The position numbers were made by a program, and so were the translations under genes. From positions 1 through 64,000 of the forward strand of contig OY282519.1 of NCBI GenBank assembly GCA_958296405.1: 64,000 nt of DNA, given 5' to 3'. Below the pieces are notes generated by a model. The model saw only the letters and a list, made by a program, of their open reading frames with translations, did no database searches and had not been told where the DNA came from. This document shows, piece by piece, positions 39,437-48,446 of the stretch (positions are counted from its first letter, which is position 1; each line of letters opens with the position of its first letter). The stretch comes from an uncultured Pseudomonadales bacterium. GTDB lineage: Bacteria; Pseudomonadota; Gammaproteobacteria; Pseudomonadales; Azotimanducaceae.

Positions 39437-40552
39437 GTGGCGGTGGCGAAAACGGGCGGCCATCGAGCGCTTTGCGCTTTGGTGGCGGCCGGCGACGCGG
39501 CGGCCTTGGCGGGCGCCGCAGCCGAGGACCCCGCGGCGGCCGCGCATTGGAAGCCCATCATGGACGCCGCCTTCGCCGGCCGGGCAGATATGGTGGCCGC
39601 CTTGGTGGATGCCGGCGCGGATGCCAACGTGATCGCCGGCACCCCGGCGCGCCACACGCCCCTCGTCCGGCTGATGCAGCCGCACACGACGATTCCGAAG
39701 CACGACGGGCACAAGGAGGCCGCGGCGAAGCTCTTGGCGCTCGGCGCAGACCCGAACTTGGCCGCAGGGCCGTTGGGCATGGCGCCCTTGGGCTACGCCG
39801 CGATGGGCGGCTGCGTCGAGTTCGCGCGCCTGCTCATCGACGCTGGCGCCCGCGTTGGCGTTCACTTAGCGGCGGCGCTGCAAGACGCACAAGCCCTCGC
39901 CGCAGGCATCGCCGCGGAAGGCGCGAACGCCAAGGACGCCCGCGAGCGCACGCCGCTGCACTACCTGGCGCTCTCCGGCATGTGGCAGGGCGCCGCCGGC
40001 AGCGCCCCCGCAATGGCTTGCCTTGAAGCGTTGCTGGCGGCCGGAGCAGACGTGGACGCCGCGGAACCCATCGCCGAGGGCGACGAGACATTCCACGGCA
40101 CGGCGCTCTGGCGCGCCATCTCCTGGCAGGGGCACGCCGAGCTTGCGAAGCGCCTGCTCGAGGCCGGCGCGAACCCCGGCACCGCCGTGTTCGGGGCAGC
40201 CTTCCGCGGCGAACCGGCGCTCCTTGAGCTGTTGCATGGCTTCGGGGCGAACTGGAACCAGCGCTTCCAAGGGCGCACTCCCCTGCTCGACCTCATGCAC
40301 TTCCGCAAACCCGGCGCCGCCATCTGGCTGATGGAGCACGGCGCCGATGCGCGCGCCACCGACGATGCCGGGCGCACGGCGTTACACTTGGCCGCCATGC
40401 AGGGCGTGCGGATGGATTACTTGGAGGCGCTCATTGCCCACGGCGCGGACGCCAACGCCCGCGACGCGGCCGGCCACACGCCCCTGCAGTTGGCGCAAGC
40501 GCACAAGCGAACCAAGGCCGCCGCCTACCTCCAAGGGCAAGCAGCGGGATAA
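39437..40552 (+). CDS. Ankyrin repeat protein
   Basis: A 371-residue protein built from ankyrin repeats. Units such as ADMVAALVDAGADANVIAG, CVEFARLLIDAGARVGVH, HAELAKRLLEAGANPGTA and MDYLEALIAHGADANARDA show the family pattern from about residue 40 to 365. No signal peptide or membrane segment, so likely cytoplasmic protein-protein interaction. GTG 39437 lies 15 nt after the ABC gene. Ankyrin proteins are common in host-associated bacteria, but without a secretion signal this is only suggestive. Confidence 0.88.
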   Translation: MAVAKTGGHRALCALVAAGDAAALAGAAAEDPAAAAHWKPIMDAAFAGRADMVAALVDAGADANVIAGTPARHTPLVRLMQPHTTIPKHDGHKEAAAKLLALGADPNLAAGPLGMAPLGYAAMGGCVEFARLLIDAGARVGVHLAAALQDAQALAAGIAAEGANAKDARERTPLHYLALSGMWQGAAGSAPAMACLEALLAAGADVDAAEPIAEGDETFHGTALWRAISWQGHAELAKRLLEAGANPGTAVFGAAFRGEPALLELLHGFGANWNQRFQGRTPLLDLMHFRKPGAAIWLMEHGADARATDDAGRTALHLAAMQGVRMDYLEALIAHGADANARDAAGHTPLQLAQAHKRTKAAAYLQGQAAG

Positions 40553-40582
40553 TCCAATTCAACGGCCGATGTAGGGGTGCCG

Positions 40583-41614
40583 ATGCTCAAAGCCGTCCAA
40601 CTGGGCCAGAACAGCGGCCTGCGCGTCTCCGAACTGTGCTTGGGGACGATGAACTTCGGCGAGCCGGGGCGCGGCCATCAAGGCGATTGGACCCTCGACA
40701 AGGACGCCGCCCGGCCCCTGTTCAAGGCGGCCATCGAGCGTGGCCTCTTCTACTTCGACTGCGCGGATGTGTATGGCATCGGCGCCTGCGAGCGCGTGGT
40801 GGGCGCGCTGCTGCGCGAACTGCTGCCGCGCGATCAGTATGTGCTGGCCACCAAGGTGGCGATGCCGATGGGGCGCGGCGCCAACCAAGGCGGGCTGACG
40901 CGCAAGCACATCCTCGAAGGCGTGGATGCGAGCCTTGAGCGGCTGGGGCTGGACTATGTGGACCAGCTCGTCATCCACCGCCATCCCCATGGCGTGCCGG
41001 GGCACGCGGCCACGCCCATCGAAGAGACGCTGGAGGCATTGCACGACGTGGTGCGCGCCGGCAAGGTGCTCTATCTCGGCGCTTCGTCCATGTTCGCATG
41101 GCAATTCGCCGAACTGCAGATGACCGCCGAGCGCCGCGGCTGGACCCGGTTCGTCTCCATGCAGAACCACTACAACCTCATCTACCGCGAGGAAGAGCGG
41201 GAGATGAACCCGTACTGCGCCCACACCGGCGTGGCGCTGACGCCGTGGTCGCCGCTGGCGCGAGGCATCCTCGCGGGTTCCTACCGCGGCGGCTTCGATG
41301 GCGGCGCCACCAACCGCTCCAAGGGGGGAGACCGGGCGCGCACCGAGAGCCTGTACCGCGGCGCCGCGGATTTCGCCATCGCCGAGCGCGTTGGCGAGGT
41401 GGCGGAGCGGCTCGGCAAGACGCCGGCGCAAATCGCCTTGGCATGGCTCCTGAACAAGCCGGAGGTGGCCGCGCCGGTGGTGGGGGTGTCGCGGGTGGAG
41501 CAAATCGAGCAACTGGCGGACGCCGCGTCGATCGCCTTGGAAGCAGACGACGTGGCCTATCTCGAAGCGCTGTACCAGCCCGTTCCGAACTTGCTTTCGG
41601 GGGGCTATTCCTAG
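40583..41614 (+). CDS. Aldo/keto reductase
   Basis: A 343-residue (beta/alpha)8 NADPH-dependent oxidoreductase. The tetrad can be read as Asp and Tyr in FDCADVYGIGACE, Lys in YVLATKVAMP and His in QLVIHRHPHG. The family segment CAHTGVALTPWSPLARGIL is present. ATG 40583 has AGGGG at good spacing; a GTG at 40577 is in frame. It is close to the AKR group acting on sugars or aromatic aldehydes. It ends 12 nt before the dioxygenase. Confidence 0.9.
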   Translation: MLKAVQLGQNSGLRVSELCLGTMNFGEPGRGHQGDWTLDKDAARPLFKAAIERGLFYFDCADVYGIGACERVVGALLRELLPRDQYVLATKVAMPMGRGANQGGLTRKHILEGVDASLERLGLDYVDQLVIHRHPHGVPGHAATPIEETLEALHDVVRAGKVLYLGASSMFAWQFAELQMTAERRGWTRFVSMQNHYNLIYREEEREMNPYCAHTGVALTPWSPLARGILAGSYRGGFDGGATNRSKGGDRARTESLYRGAADFAIAERVGEVAERLGKTPAQIALAWLLNKPEVAAPVVGVSRVEQIEQLADAASIALEADDVAYLEALYQPVPNLLSGGYS

Positions 41615-41626
41615 GGAGGGATGACC

Positions 41627-42520
41627 ATGGCCTTGCACATCGAGCCGGCTGACGCCACCTTGGGCGCCACCGTCACTGGAATCGATCTCGCTCGCCTCGG
41701 CGACGCCGCTTGGCGCCAAGTCGAGGACGCCTTCCACCAGTTCGGCGTGCTCGTCTTCCCCAGCCAGCATCTCACCGAGACGGCGCAGGTGGCCTTCGGG
41801 CGGCGCTTCGGCGCGGTGGAGCAACTCGTCGCCAAGCGGGACATCGTGCCCATCAGCAACCGCGACGCCGAGGGCGAGCAGCTCTACGACCGCAGCCATC
41901 AAGCGCTCGTCCTGCGCGGCAACGAGGGTTGGCACACGGATAGCTCCTACATGCCCGTCTCCGCCAAGGCTTCGGTGTTGTCATGCCGCATCGCGCCCAA
42001 GCGCGGCGGCGAGACGGAGTGGGCGGACATGCGCGCCGCCTTCGATGCCTTGGACGACGCAATGCGCGAGCGCGTGGCGCCGCTCGCCGCCTTCCACTCG
42101 CTCTACCATTCGCAAGCGAAGCTCGGCCACAAGGTGGAGGTCGGCGCCGGCTACGGCTTCATCGCCGACGCGCCACCCTTGCGGCCCTTGGTGAAGACAC
42201 ATCCGGTCACCGGCCGCCCGGCCCTCTACATGGGGCGCCATGCCTACGGCATCGTCGGGCTTGCCGCCGAGGAATCCGAACGGCTGCTCACCGGCTTGGT
42301 CGAGTTCGCCTGCCGGCCGCCGCGCGTGTGGGGGCACCGCTGGGCGCCGGGCGATGTGGTGATTTGGGACAACCGCTGCGTCATGCATCGGGCGCGGCCC
42401 TACGATCAGCGCGAGCCGCGCGTGATGATGCACACCCGCATTGCCGGAGACCCGGCCACCGAGGCGGCGCTCGCGACAACGGAACAGGCGCCGCCGATTG
42501 GCATCGGCACCGCGGCGTGA
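41627..42520 (+). CDS. TauD/TfdA-family Fe(II)/2-oxoglutarate dioxygenase
   Basis: A 297-residue non-heme iron dioxygenase. The iron triad is His103-x-Asp105 in EGWHTDSSYMP and the distal His254 in DNRCVMHRARPY; the 2-oxoglutarate Arg follows in REPRVMMHTR. Family enzymes open sulfonates, phenoxyacetates, carnitine precursors and similar compounds. AGGGAGGG sits directly before ATG 41621, so ATG 41627 has the better spacing and is preferred. It lies in the catabolic cluster after an aldo/keto reductase. Substrate unknown. Confidence 0.9.
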   Translation: MALHIEPADATLGATVTGIDLARLGDAAWRQVEDAFHQFGVLVFPSQHLTETAQVAFGRRFGAVEQLVAKRDIVPISNRDAEGEQLYDRSHQALVLRGNEGWHTDSSYMPVSAKASVLSCRIAPKRGGETEWADMRAAFDALDDAMRERVAPLAAFHSLYHSQAKLGHKVEVGAGYGFIADAPPLRPLVKTHPVTGRPALYMGRHAYGIVGLAAEESERLLTGLVEFACRPPRVWGHRWAPGDVVIWDNRCVMHRARPYDQREPRVMMHTRIAGDPATEAALATTEQAPPIGIGTAA

Positions 42521-42651
42521 ACCATAGCGGCATGCCGCCTTCGAGTGCATGGCGGCGCCAACATCGCCACGGCGCACGGGCGGCCCCCGCCACGGCGCAT
42601 CACAGAGAAGCCGCGCCACCTCCAGCTCGCCGGGCGCACAAGGCGTGAAGC

Positions 42652-43800
42652 ATGGCCGCGGCGCGGCGGGTGCGTGAGCTTCGTCGGCAAGCCCTGCCGT
42701 CCCGCCGTGCGCCACACCGCGGCTGGACAAGCGCCGGCCTGCTCGCGCTCGCGCTCTGTGGCTGCGCCTCGGCACCGACCCTCGCCACGTTCCAAGACCC
42801 TGCTGCGCCTTGCTACGACCGCAGCCGTGCCCCCTACACCTCCGTGGTGGATACGCACATCCACTTTCGCCCCTTCGACGGCCAAGGCTTGGCGTTCGAC
42901 ACGGTGGTGGGTTACTTGGAACGCAGCGGCGTGTTGTTCGCCAACATCTACGGCATCGGGCAAACACTGCCGACCGACAGCCCATGCCATTACCTCGCCA
43001 ACTGCCCCGGCACGCCGGTGCGGCCATCCATGCGCAACGACTTCGCCAACGCGCTGGGGCTGCTGGCCAACGATTCGCAGCGCGTGCGCTTGACGCTTTC
43101 CATGACCTTCCCAGACCTTGCGCACCCAGAGACGGTGTTGCCGCGCATGCAGCTCTTGGACGACGAGTTCCCGGGGCTGTTTCGCTGGATGGGGGAGGTG
43201 AACCTAGTCAAGCACGCCCTCTTTGAGCATGGCCATGATGTGACGCCCCGTGCCGCGATTCCGCGCTGGGCGCCGTTCATGGCCGCATTGCGGGAGCGTG
43301 GCGCACCGCTGGCCATCCACTCAGACCTCGGCAACGACGAAAACCCGATCGCGTTTCTTGCGTGGATCGAAGACGTGTTGCGGCTCTACCCGAACAACCA
43401 AATCATCTGGATGCACCTCGGCCTCTCGAAGGAGCTCACCGCCATCGAACCCGCCGAGCACATCGCCATCATGGAGCGCCTGCTGGCAACGCATCCCAAC
43501 CTCTGGCTCGACCTTTCGTGGCATGTGCTGGAGGATCAGGTGTTCGCGGACGCCGCCAAGCGCACCCGCTATGTGCCGTTCTTCAACGCTTGGTCGCAGC
43601 GGCTGTTGCCAGGCTCGGATTTCGTCGCCTCTCGCGGCAAAACGCTCGCGTCCTATCAATCGGACCTAGACGCGGTGAGCCGCATCAACCGGCACTTGGA
43701 TGACGCCGCGTTCCGCAACGTGGCGTTGGGGCAGAACTACTTTCGGCTGTTGCACCTCGATGCCGAGGCGCCGCGCATTTGTGGAGCAGGAGGGAATTGA
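42652..43800 (+). CDS. Amidohydrolase-family lipoprotein
   Basis: A 382-residue metal-dependent hydrolase of the amidohydrolase-2 (TIM-barrel) type. The metal motif VDTHIHFRPFDG follows the N-terminus, and other likely ligands occur in LAIHSDLGN and IIWMHLGLSKE. Unusually it begins with a positively charged region and hydrophobic segment ending LALCGC, a lipobox-like site with Cys38, so it appears to be an envelope lipoprotein. Most relatives are cytoplasmic decarboxylases or hydrolases. Only two bases separate it from the next gene, pointing to linked function. Confidence 0.8.
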   Translation: MAAARRVRELRRQALPSRRAPHRGWTSAGLLALALCGCASAPTLATFQDPAAPCYDRSRAPYTSVVDTHIHFRPFDGQGLAFDTVVGYLERSGVLFANIYGIGQTLPTDSPCHYLANCPGTPVRPSMRNDFANALGLLANDSQRVRLTLSMTFPDLAHPETVLPRMQLLDDEFPGLFRWMGEVNLVKHALFEHGHDVTPRAAIPRWAPFMAALRERGAPLAIHSDLGNDENPIAFLAWIEDVLRLYPNNQIIWMHLGLSKELTAIEPAEHIAIMERLLATHPNLWLDLSWHVLEDQVFADAAKRTRYVPFFNAWSQRLLPGSDFVASRGKTLASYQSDLDAVSRINRHLDDAAFRNVALGQNYFRLLHLDAEAPRICGAGGN

Positions 43801-43802
43801 CG

Positions 43803-44837
43803 ATGCAATGCGATTTGATGGTGGGCACGATGACTTGGCGCGAGAGCGCGGCACTCGCGGCGCAACTGGAAGCGGCGGGCTGGTCTGGCATGACTTTCAC
43901 GGAAACCAGCCAGACGCCTTGGATGGCCATCGCCCACGCCGCCACCGCGGCGCCAACGCTCAACTTCAGCACCGGCATCGCCGTGGCGTTGCCAAGGAGC
44001 CCGATGATCTCGGCGCAAATCGCCTGGGAACTGGCCGCCAACACCAACGGCCGCTTCCGCTTGGGCCTCGGCAGCCAAGTGCGCGGCCATGTCGTGCGCC
44101 GCTATGCGGCCGCCTTCGACAAGCCGGCGGCGCGCATGCGCGACTACGCCGCCGCCTTCAACGCCTGCATCCGCGCCTTCCGCGGCGAGGAGCGCCTGCA
44201 CCACGACGGCCCCTACTACCAGCTCAGCTCATTGCCGCGCCAATGGGCGCCGCCGCGCCACGACCACGAGGACGTGCAGCTCGACATCGCGGCCGTGGGG
44301 CCCCTCATGTGCGGCGTGGCGGGCGAGCTCTGCGACGGCTTGCATGTACACCCGATGCACTCGCTGCCCTACATCGAGAACCGCCTGCTGCCGGCCGTTG
44401 CCGCCGGCGCCGAGCGCGCCGGGCGGACAGCGCAGGACATCGACCTCATCGTGCCCGTGTTCGCCATCGCCGGGGACACGCCCGAGGAGCGGGCGCCGAA
44501 GGCGCAACGGGCGCGGACGCAGATCGCCTTCTATGGCTCCACGCCCAACTACGCCTTCCAGTTCGAGGACTTGGGCTTGCATGGCGTCGGCGCCGAGCTG
44601 AACCGCCTGATGCGCGCCGGCAAGGTGGCCGAGATGGCGAACGCGGTGAGCGACGAAGCGCTGGACGCCTTCTCGCTCAGCGCCCGCTGGGACGACATGG
44701 CGGATGCCCTCGTGAAACGCTATGCCGGCATCGCAGCCACGGTGGTGATGTATCTGGCGCTCGACGACATTCGCCGCGAACCCGGCGACGCCGCGAAGTG
44801 GGGCGAGGTCGCCCGGGCCGTGGCCGCCGCAGCGTAG
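43803..44837 (+). CDS. LLM-class flavin-dependent oxidoreductase (luciferase-like)
   Basis: A 344-residue luciferase-like monooxygenase domain protein. Beta-barrel motifs AGWSGMTFTETSQTPW, FSTGIAVALPRSPM and RFRLGLGSQVRGHVVRRY match the F420/FMN-dependent TIGR03617-like group. It could be an FMN-dependent monooxygenase or an F420 enzyme; the window has no F420 biosynthesis genes. GGAGGG precedes ATG 43803, with only two bases after the amidohydrolase stop. Confidence 0.85.
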   Translation: MQCDLMVGTMTWRESAALAAQLEAAGWSGMTFTETSQTPWMAIAHAATAAPTLNFSTGIAVALPRSPMISAQIAWELAANTNGRFRLGLGSQVRGHVVRRYAAAFDKPAARMRDYAAAFNACIRAFRGEERLHHDGPYYQLSSLPRQWAPPRHDHEDVQLDIAAVGPLMCGVAGELCDGLHVHPMHSLPYIENRLLPAVAAGAERAGRTAQDIDLIVPVFAIAGDTPEERAPKAQRARTQIAFYGSTPNYAFQFEDLGLHGVGAELNRLMRAGKVAEMANAVSDEALDAFSLSARWDDMADALVKRYAGIAATVVMYLALDDIRREPGDAAKWGEVARAVAAAA

Positions 44838-44866
44838 GCGAACGCCAACCCAAGGAGGGCTGACCC

Positions 44867-46309
44867 ATGGCCGCAGCGCGCAAGCTCTCCGTTCCAACCA
44901 TGCTCTCGTTCGGCGCCGGCGAAGCTGCCGGCGCCTTCAAGAACATGGCTTGGGGCGTGCTGCTGCTCTTCTTCTATCAGCAGATCGTTGGCGTGGAAGC
45001 GTGGCTGGTGGGGCTTGCCATCGCCATCGCCGTGGTCATGGACGCCATCACCGACCCGCTGATCGGCACATGGTCAGACCGCATCCGCACCCGCTGGGGG
45101 CGCCGCCATCCCATGCTGTTGGTGGCCGCGGCGCCGCTGGCCATCAGTTTCGTCCTGCTCTTCAACCCGCCGGCAGGCATGACGGACCTGCAGGGCTTCG
45201 CTTGGCTCGCGGTGTTCGGCGTGTTGGTGCGGGCGAGCTACACCTTCTACAACATCCCGCATCTGGCGCTGGGCGCGGAAATGGCGGACGACTACGACCA
45301 GCGCTCCACCCTGTTCGCCTACAGCGCGTTCGTCGGCGCGATGTCCGTGGCGGTGGCCTATGGCCTCATCACCGGCTACTACTTCCCGACCGTGGAGGGG
45401 GTGTACGACCCTGGCTTCCTGAATCCCGAGGGCTATCCGCTGATGAGCGTGACCTTCGCCAGCGTGATGGTGGTGGCCATCTTGGTCTGCGTCGCCGGCA
45501 CGCGCGGGGAAATCCCGCATCTCCGAGCAGACCAGGAACGGGCGCCGGTGCAGTTCTTCACCCTCTTCAATGAGATTTGGGAGGTGTTGAAGAACGCCTC
45601 GTTTCGGGCGGTGTTCCTCGGCTTGCTGCTCGGCTCGCTGGTGGGCGGCGTGGAGGCGGCCTTCACCCCATTCATGGGCATCCACTTCTGGGGACTCACC
45701 ACGGAGGATCTGTTCTACCTCGCTTACGTTGGCCTGTTCGCCTTCCCGGTGTCCTTCGCGCTGATTCCCGCGCTGACGCGGCTTCTGGACAAGCGCCTAG
45801 CGGTGATGGCGCCCCTCGCCTGCTGGATCACCGCGGTGAACGCGCCCATCTGCATGCGGCTCGCAGACGTGTCATGGTTCCCGGAGAACGGCTCGCCGTG
45901 GGTACTCGCCATCTTCCTCGCCGCTTCCACCGTGGGCGCGCTCGCAGCCCCCATCATCGGCGCCACCGCCAACTCCATGCTGGCCGACGTGGCGGACGAA
46001 CACGAGTTGGACACCGGCATCCGCCGCGAAGGCGTACTCTACTCGGTGCGGGCGTTCTCGGCCAAGGCCACGGCAGCGTTCGGCACGCTGTTCGGCGGCA
46101 TCCTGCTCTCCATCATCGAGTTCCCAGAGGAAGCGACGCGCGGCGACGTGCCGCCGGAAACAGTGTGGAACCTGGGCCTCATCGCCGGTCCGGCGACCTC
46201 CATCTTCTCCCTGGCAGCGCTCGGTTTCTATCTCCGCTACCGCATCAACCGCCGCCGCCATGAGGAGATCGTCGTCGCGCTGCAGGCGCGGCGGGCGGCG
46301 GAGAGCTAG
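44867..46309 (+). CDS. MFS transporter, GPH (glycoside-pentoside-hexuronide) type
   Basis: A 480-residue transporter with about 12 membrane helices. The family motif near the start (AVVMDAITDPLIGTWSDRIR) and RTRWGRRHPML are diagnostic of GPH:cation symporters (melibiose permease fold). It probably imports the substrate, likely a glycoside or organic acid, handled by the preceding cluster. AAGGAGGG gives a strong ribosome binding site before ATG 44867. Last gene of the collinear cluster. Confidence 0.9.
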   Translation: MAAARKLSVPTMLSFGAGEAAGAFKNMAWGVLLLFFYQQIVGVEAWLVGLAIAIAVVMDAITDPLIGTWSDRIRTRWGRRHPMLLVAAAPLAISFVLLFNPPAGMTDLQGFAWLAVFGVLVRASYTFYNIPHLALGAEMADDYDQRSTLFAYSAFVGAMSVAVAYGLITGYYFPTVEGVYDPGFLNPEGYPLMSVTFASVMVVAILVCVAGTRGEIPHLRADQERAPVQFFTLFNEIWEVLKNASFRAVFLGLLLGSLVGGVEAAFTPFMGIHFWGLTTEDLFYLAYVGLFAFPVSFALIPALTRLLDKRLAVMAPLACWITAVNAPICMRLADVSWFPENGSPWVLAIFLAASTVGALAAPIIGATANSMLADVADEHELDTGIRREGVLYSVRAFSAKATAAFGTLFGGILLSIIEFPEEATRGDVPPETVWNLGLIAGPATSIFSLAALGFYLRYRINRRRHEEIVVALQARRAAES

Positions 46310-46554
46310 GCGACGCAATCGTTAGCGCAAAGTGGCGGACGGCGAATGGCCTCGCTCGAATTCCCCATTGGGTGGACATGAAATGCCACGACCTTTGATG
46401 CGCAGTGTCTCCCACCGCCGCTCTGCGGCGGCAGATTCGCTATGTCGGGCGCGTGCTCTGGGAGCGCGACGATGGAACATCCGGTTCGAGCACGGCGACT
46501 TGGCTGGCCGCCGCGGCTTGGCGCAGACGCAGGTCTAAACTAGCTCATGAGACC
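46310..46554. other. Region upstream of the restriction relic
   Basis: The stretch between the transporter stop and the recognisable nuclease fragment should contain the deleted 5' half of the nuclease gene. I see no family motif here in any frame. It marks a deletion or recombination junction. Confidence 0.45.
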
Positions 46555-46902
46555 CATCAACTCCCACTTTGGTCACAGGCGTGTTTCGAGAGCACCCGGC
46601 TCGTATTCTCCCGCTGGCAGGTGCAGTGCAAGAACACCGCCCGCGTGTCGCTCGACGACGTGGCCAAAGAGGTGGGGCTCACACATGTATTCAACAGCAA
46701 CGCCATCGTCATGATCTCCACCGGCAGGATCGGCGATGAGGCCCGCCGCTACGCCAACAGGATCATGGCCGAGTCCAACCTTTGCATCATCATGGTGGAA
46801 GGCGACGATCTAGCTCTCATCGAGGCCAAGCCGGCCGCAATCGTCGATGTGTTCGCCCGGGAGGCTCGCCACGCCATGGATCTAAAACAACTCTCTCTAT
46901 AG
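46555..46902 (+). pseudogene. Truncated restriction endonuclease (Mrr-cat-like) remnant
   Basis: The C-terminal half of a PD-(D/E)XK restriction nuclease: FSRWQVQCKNTARVSLDDVA (the Q-x-K catalytic strand), KEVGLTHVFNSNAIVMISTG and ANRIMAESNLCIIMVEGDD. The upstream half, which should carry the catalytic Asp, is missing: the frame continues only into an Arg/Ala-rich stretch with no family features, from a GTG at 46405. It ends 8 nt before the methyltransferase, so it was the cognate nuclease. Probably inactive. Confidence 0.7.
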
Positions 46903-46910
46903 GAATTGCA

Positions 46911-48017
46911 GTGTCGAAAACGACGACAGCGGACTTCAGCGCCTTCCACGAAACGCCTCTCGGTCGGATCGTCCAGGGTGACAGTTTGGACGTGCTTGCT
47001 GCCTGTGCGGACGACTCGGTCGATCTGATCATGACGAGCCCGCCGTTCGGGCTGGTGCGCAAGAAGGACTATGGCAATGTCGATGCGGACGAATACGTCG
47101 ATTGGTTCAGACCCTTCGCCGCCGAACTCCACCGTGTCATGAAGGGCGACGCCAGCTTGGTAATCGACATCGGCGGCGCATGGAACAAGGGCTATCCCAC
47201 GCGGAGCCTCTATCACTTCAAGCTCCTCATCATGCTGTGCGAGGAGGTCGGATTCCATCTGGCGCAGGATTTCTACTGGTGGAATCCTTCCAAACTGCCG
47301 ACGCCCGCAGAATGGGTGACGGTGCGCCGCATCCGCGTGAAGGACGCGATCAACACCGTCTGGTGGCTCTCGAAGACGCCTTGGCCGAAGGCGAGCAACC
47401 GCAGGGTGCTGCAACCCTACAGCCCCAGCATGCAGGAGTTGCTGGCCAAGGGCTACAAGGCGAAGAAACGCCCCTCCGGCCACGACATCAGCGACAAGTT
47501 CAACGTGGACAACGGCGCCGCGATTCCACCTAACCTGATTGCAATTCCGAATACGGAGAGCAACAGCTTCTATCTTCGTTACTGCGAAGAGAGAGGGCTC
47601 AAGCCGCACCCTGCCCGCTTTCCGGCCGAGTTGCCGGAATACTTCATCCGCATGCTGACTGATGAAGGCGACCTCGTGGTCGATCCGTTCGCCGGGAGTT
47701 GCGTCACCGGCGAGGTGTGTGAACGCACGATGCGCCGCTGGGTCTGCATCGAGTTGCTGCAGGGCTATTGCGAGGCCGCCCTAGGCCGCTTTGTCCGCGA
47801 CCCGCGAACCACGAACAAGGCCGTCGCCAATCCCGAAGAGCCTTCCAACTACTATCGCCTGCCGCGTCCCGGCATCCTGTGGAATGGGGAGCACGGCGAG
47901 CCGCTGCCGGAGGACGGTGGCCGGCATCGACGCCCGAAGCCGAAGGAGCGCCTGGCCGCGGAGTCGCAAAACGCGAAGCCGGCTCCTCGACTGCAGCGCA
48001 GGTTCCGGCTGGACTAG
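46911..48017 (+). CDS. Beta-class site-specific DNA methyltransferase
   Basis: A 368-residue DNA methyltransferase with motif order IV then I: TSPPF at 42-46 (preceded by VQGDSLDVL) and DPFAGS at 258-263 followed by CVTGEV, the PvuII-like N4-cytosine pattern. Between them lie the motifs GDASLVIDIGG and FYWWNPSKLP. GTG 46911 starts 8 nt after the truncated nuclease. Full length, so the methylase probably survives as an orphan after loss of its nuclease. The basic tail (about 330-368) is likely disordered. Confidence 0.9.
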   Translation: MSKTTTADFSAFHETPLGRIVQGDSLDVLAACADDSVDLIMTSPPFGLVRKKDYGNVDADEYVDWFRPFAAELHRVMKGDASLVIDIGGAWNKGYPTRSLYHFKLLIMLCEEVGFHLAQDFYWWNPSKLPTPAEWVTVRRIRVKDAINTVWWLSKTPWPKASNRRVLQPYSPSMQELLAKGYKAKKRPSGHDISDKFNVDNGAAIPPNLIAIPNTESNSFYLRYCEERGLKPHPARFPAELPEYFIRMLTDEGDLVVDPFAGSCVTGEVCERTMRRWVCIELLQGYCEAALGRFVRDPRTTNKAVANPEEPSNYYRLPRPGILWNGEHGEPLPEDGGRHRRPKPKERLAAESQNAKPAPRLQRRFRLD

Positions 48018-48051
48018 CCACTTCCGAATGATGGCCAGAGCCGAAGCCCCG

Positions 48052-48291
48052 TCAAAACCGATGTCCCTCATGGATGGTGTCAATCAGCTCTGGCAGGGAA
48101 GCCCGCCCAAGGCGGCGCCGGCGTTCGAGGATGCGGCGGGACGCCCGCAGCGCCCGCTCATCGTTGTCCACGGGCACGAGTCGGGCGATGGGGTGGCCGC
48201 GGCGGGTGATGGTGAGGCTCTCGCCTCGCATGACCCGTTGCAAAAGCCGCGGCAGGTTGGTCTTAGCCTCGGCGACGCCGATGTATTCCAT
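48052..48291 (-). CDS. Phd/YefM-type antitoxin
   Basis: A 79-residue protein of the Phd/YefM antitoxin family: EYIGVAEAKTNLPRLLQRV with GESLTITRRGHPIARLVPV is the DNA-binding and dimerisation part, and the charged C-terminus (ASLPELIDTIHEGHRF) is the toxin-neutralising tail. Such genes normally overlap a PIN (VapC) or RelE toxin at their 3' end, but here the next 34 bases lead into the end of a convergent methyltransferase and no toxin is encoded. Orphan antitoxin. Confidence 0.85.
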   Translation of the reverse strand: MEYIGVAEAKTNLPRLLQRVMRGESLTITRRGHPIARLVPVDNDERALRASRRILERRRRLGRASLPELIDTIHEGHRF

Positions 48292-48446
48292 TGCAATGCC
48301 TTCGAGCCTGAAGGTGAGATCAGTCTACGGCCAATGGCGGGCTCGCGCAGCGCATCGTTGCTCTGCGTGGACAGCGACGCCTCGCCTTGCCAGCGCATCC
48401 GCAAACCGATAGGTTGCTCGGTCTAACCCACGGCGGAGGCACGATC

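Noticed and set aside
46405-46554. Intact start for the nuclease next to the methylase
   Set aside because: The GTG-initiated frame is open but the first 50 residues are Arg/Ala-rich and lack the catalytic half of the fold.
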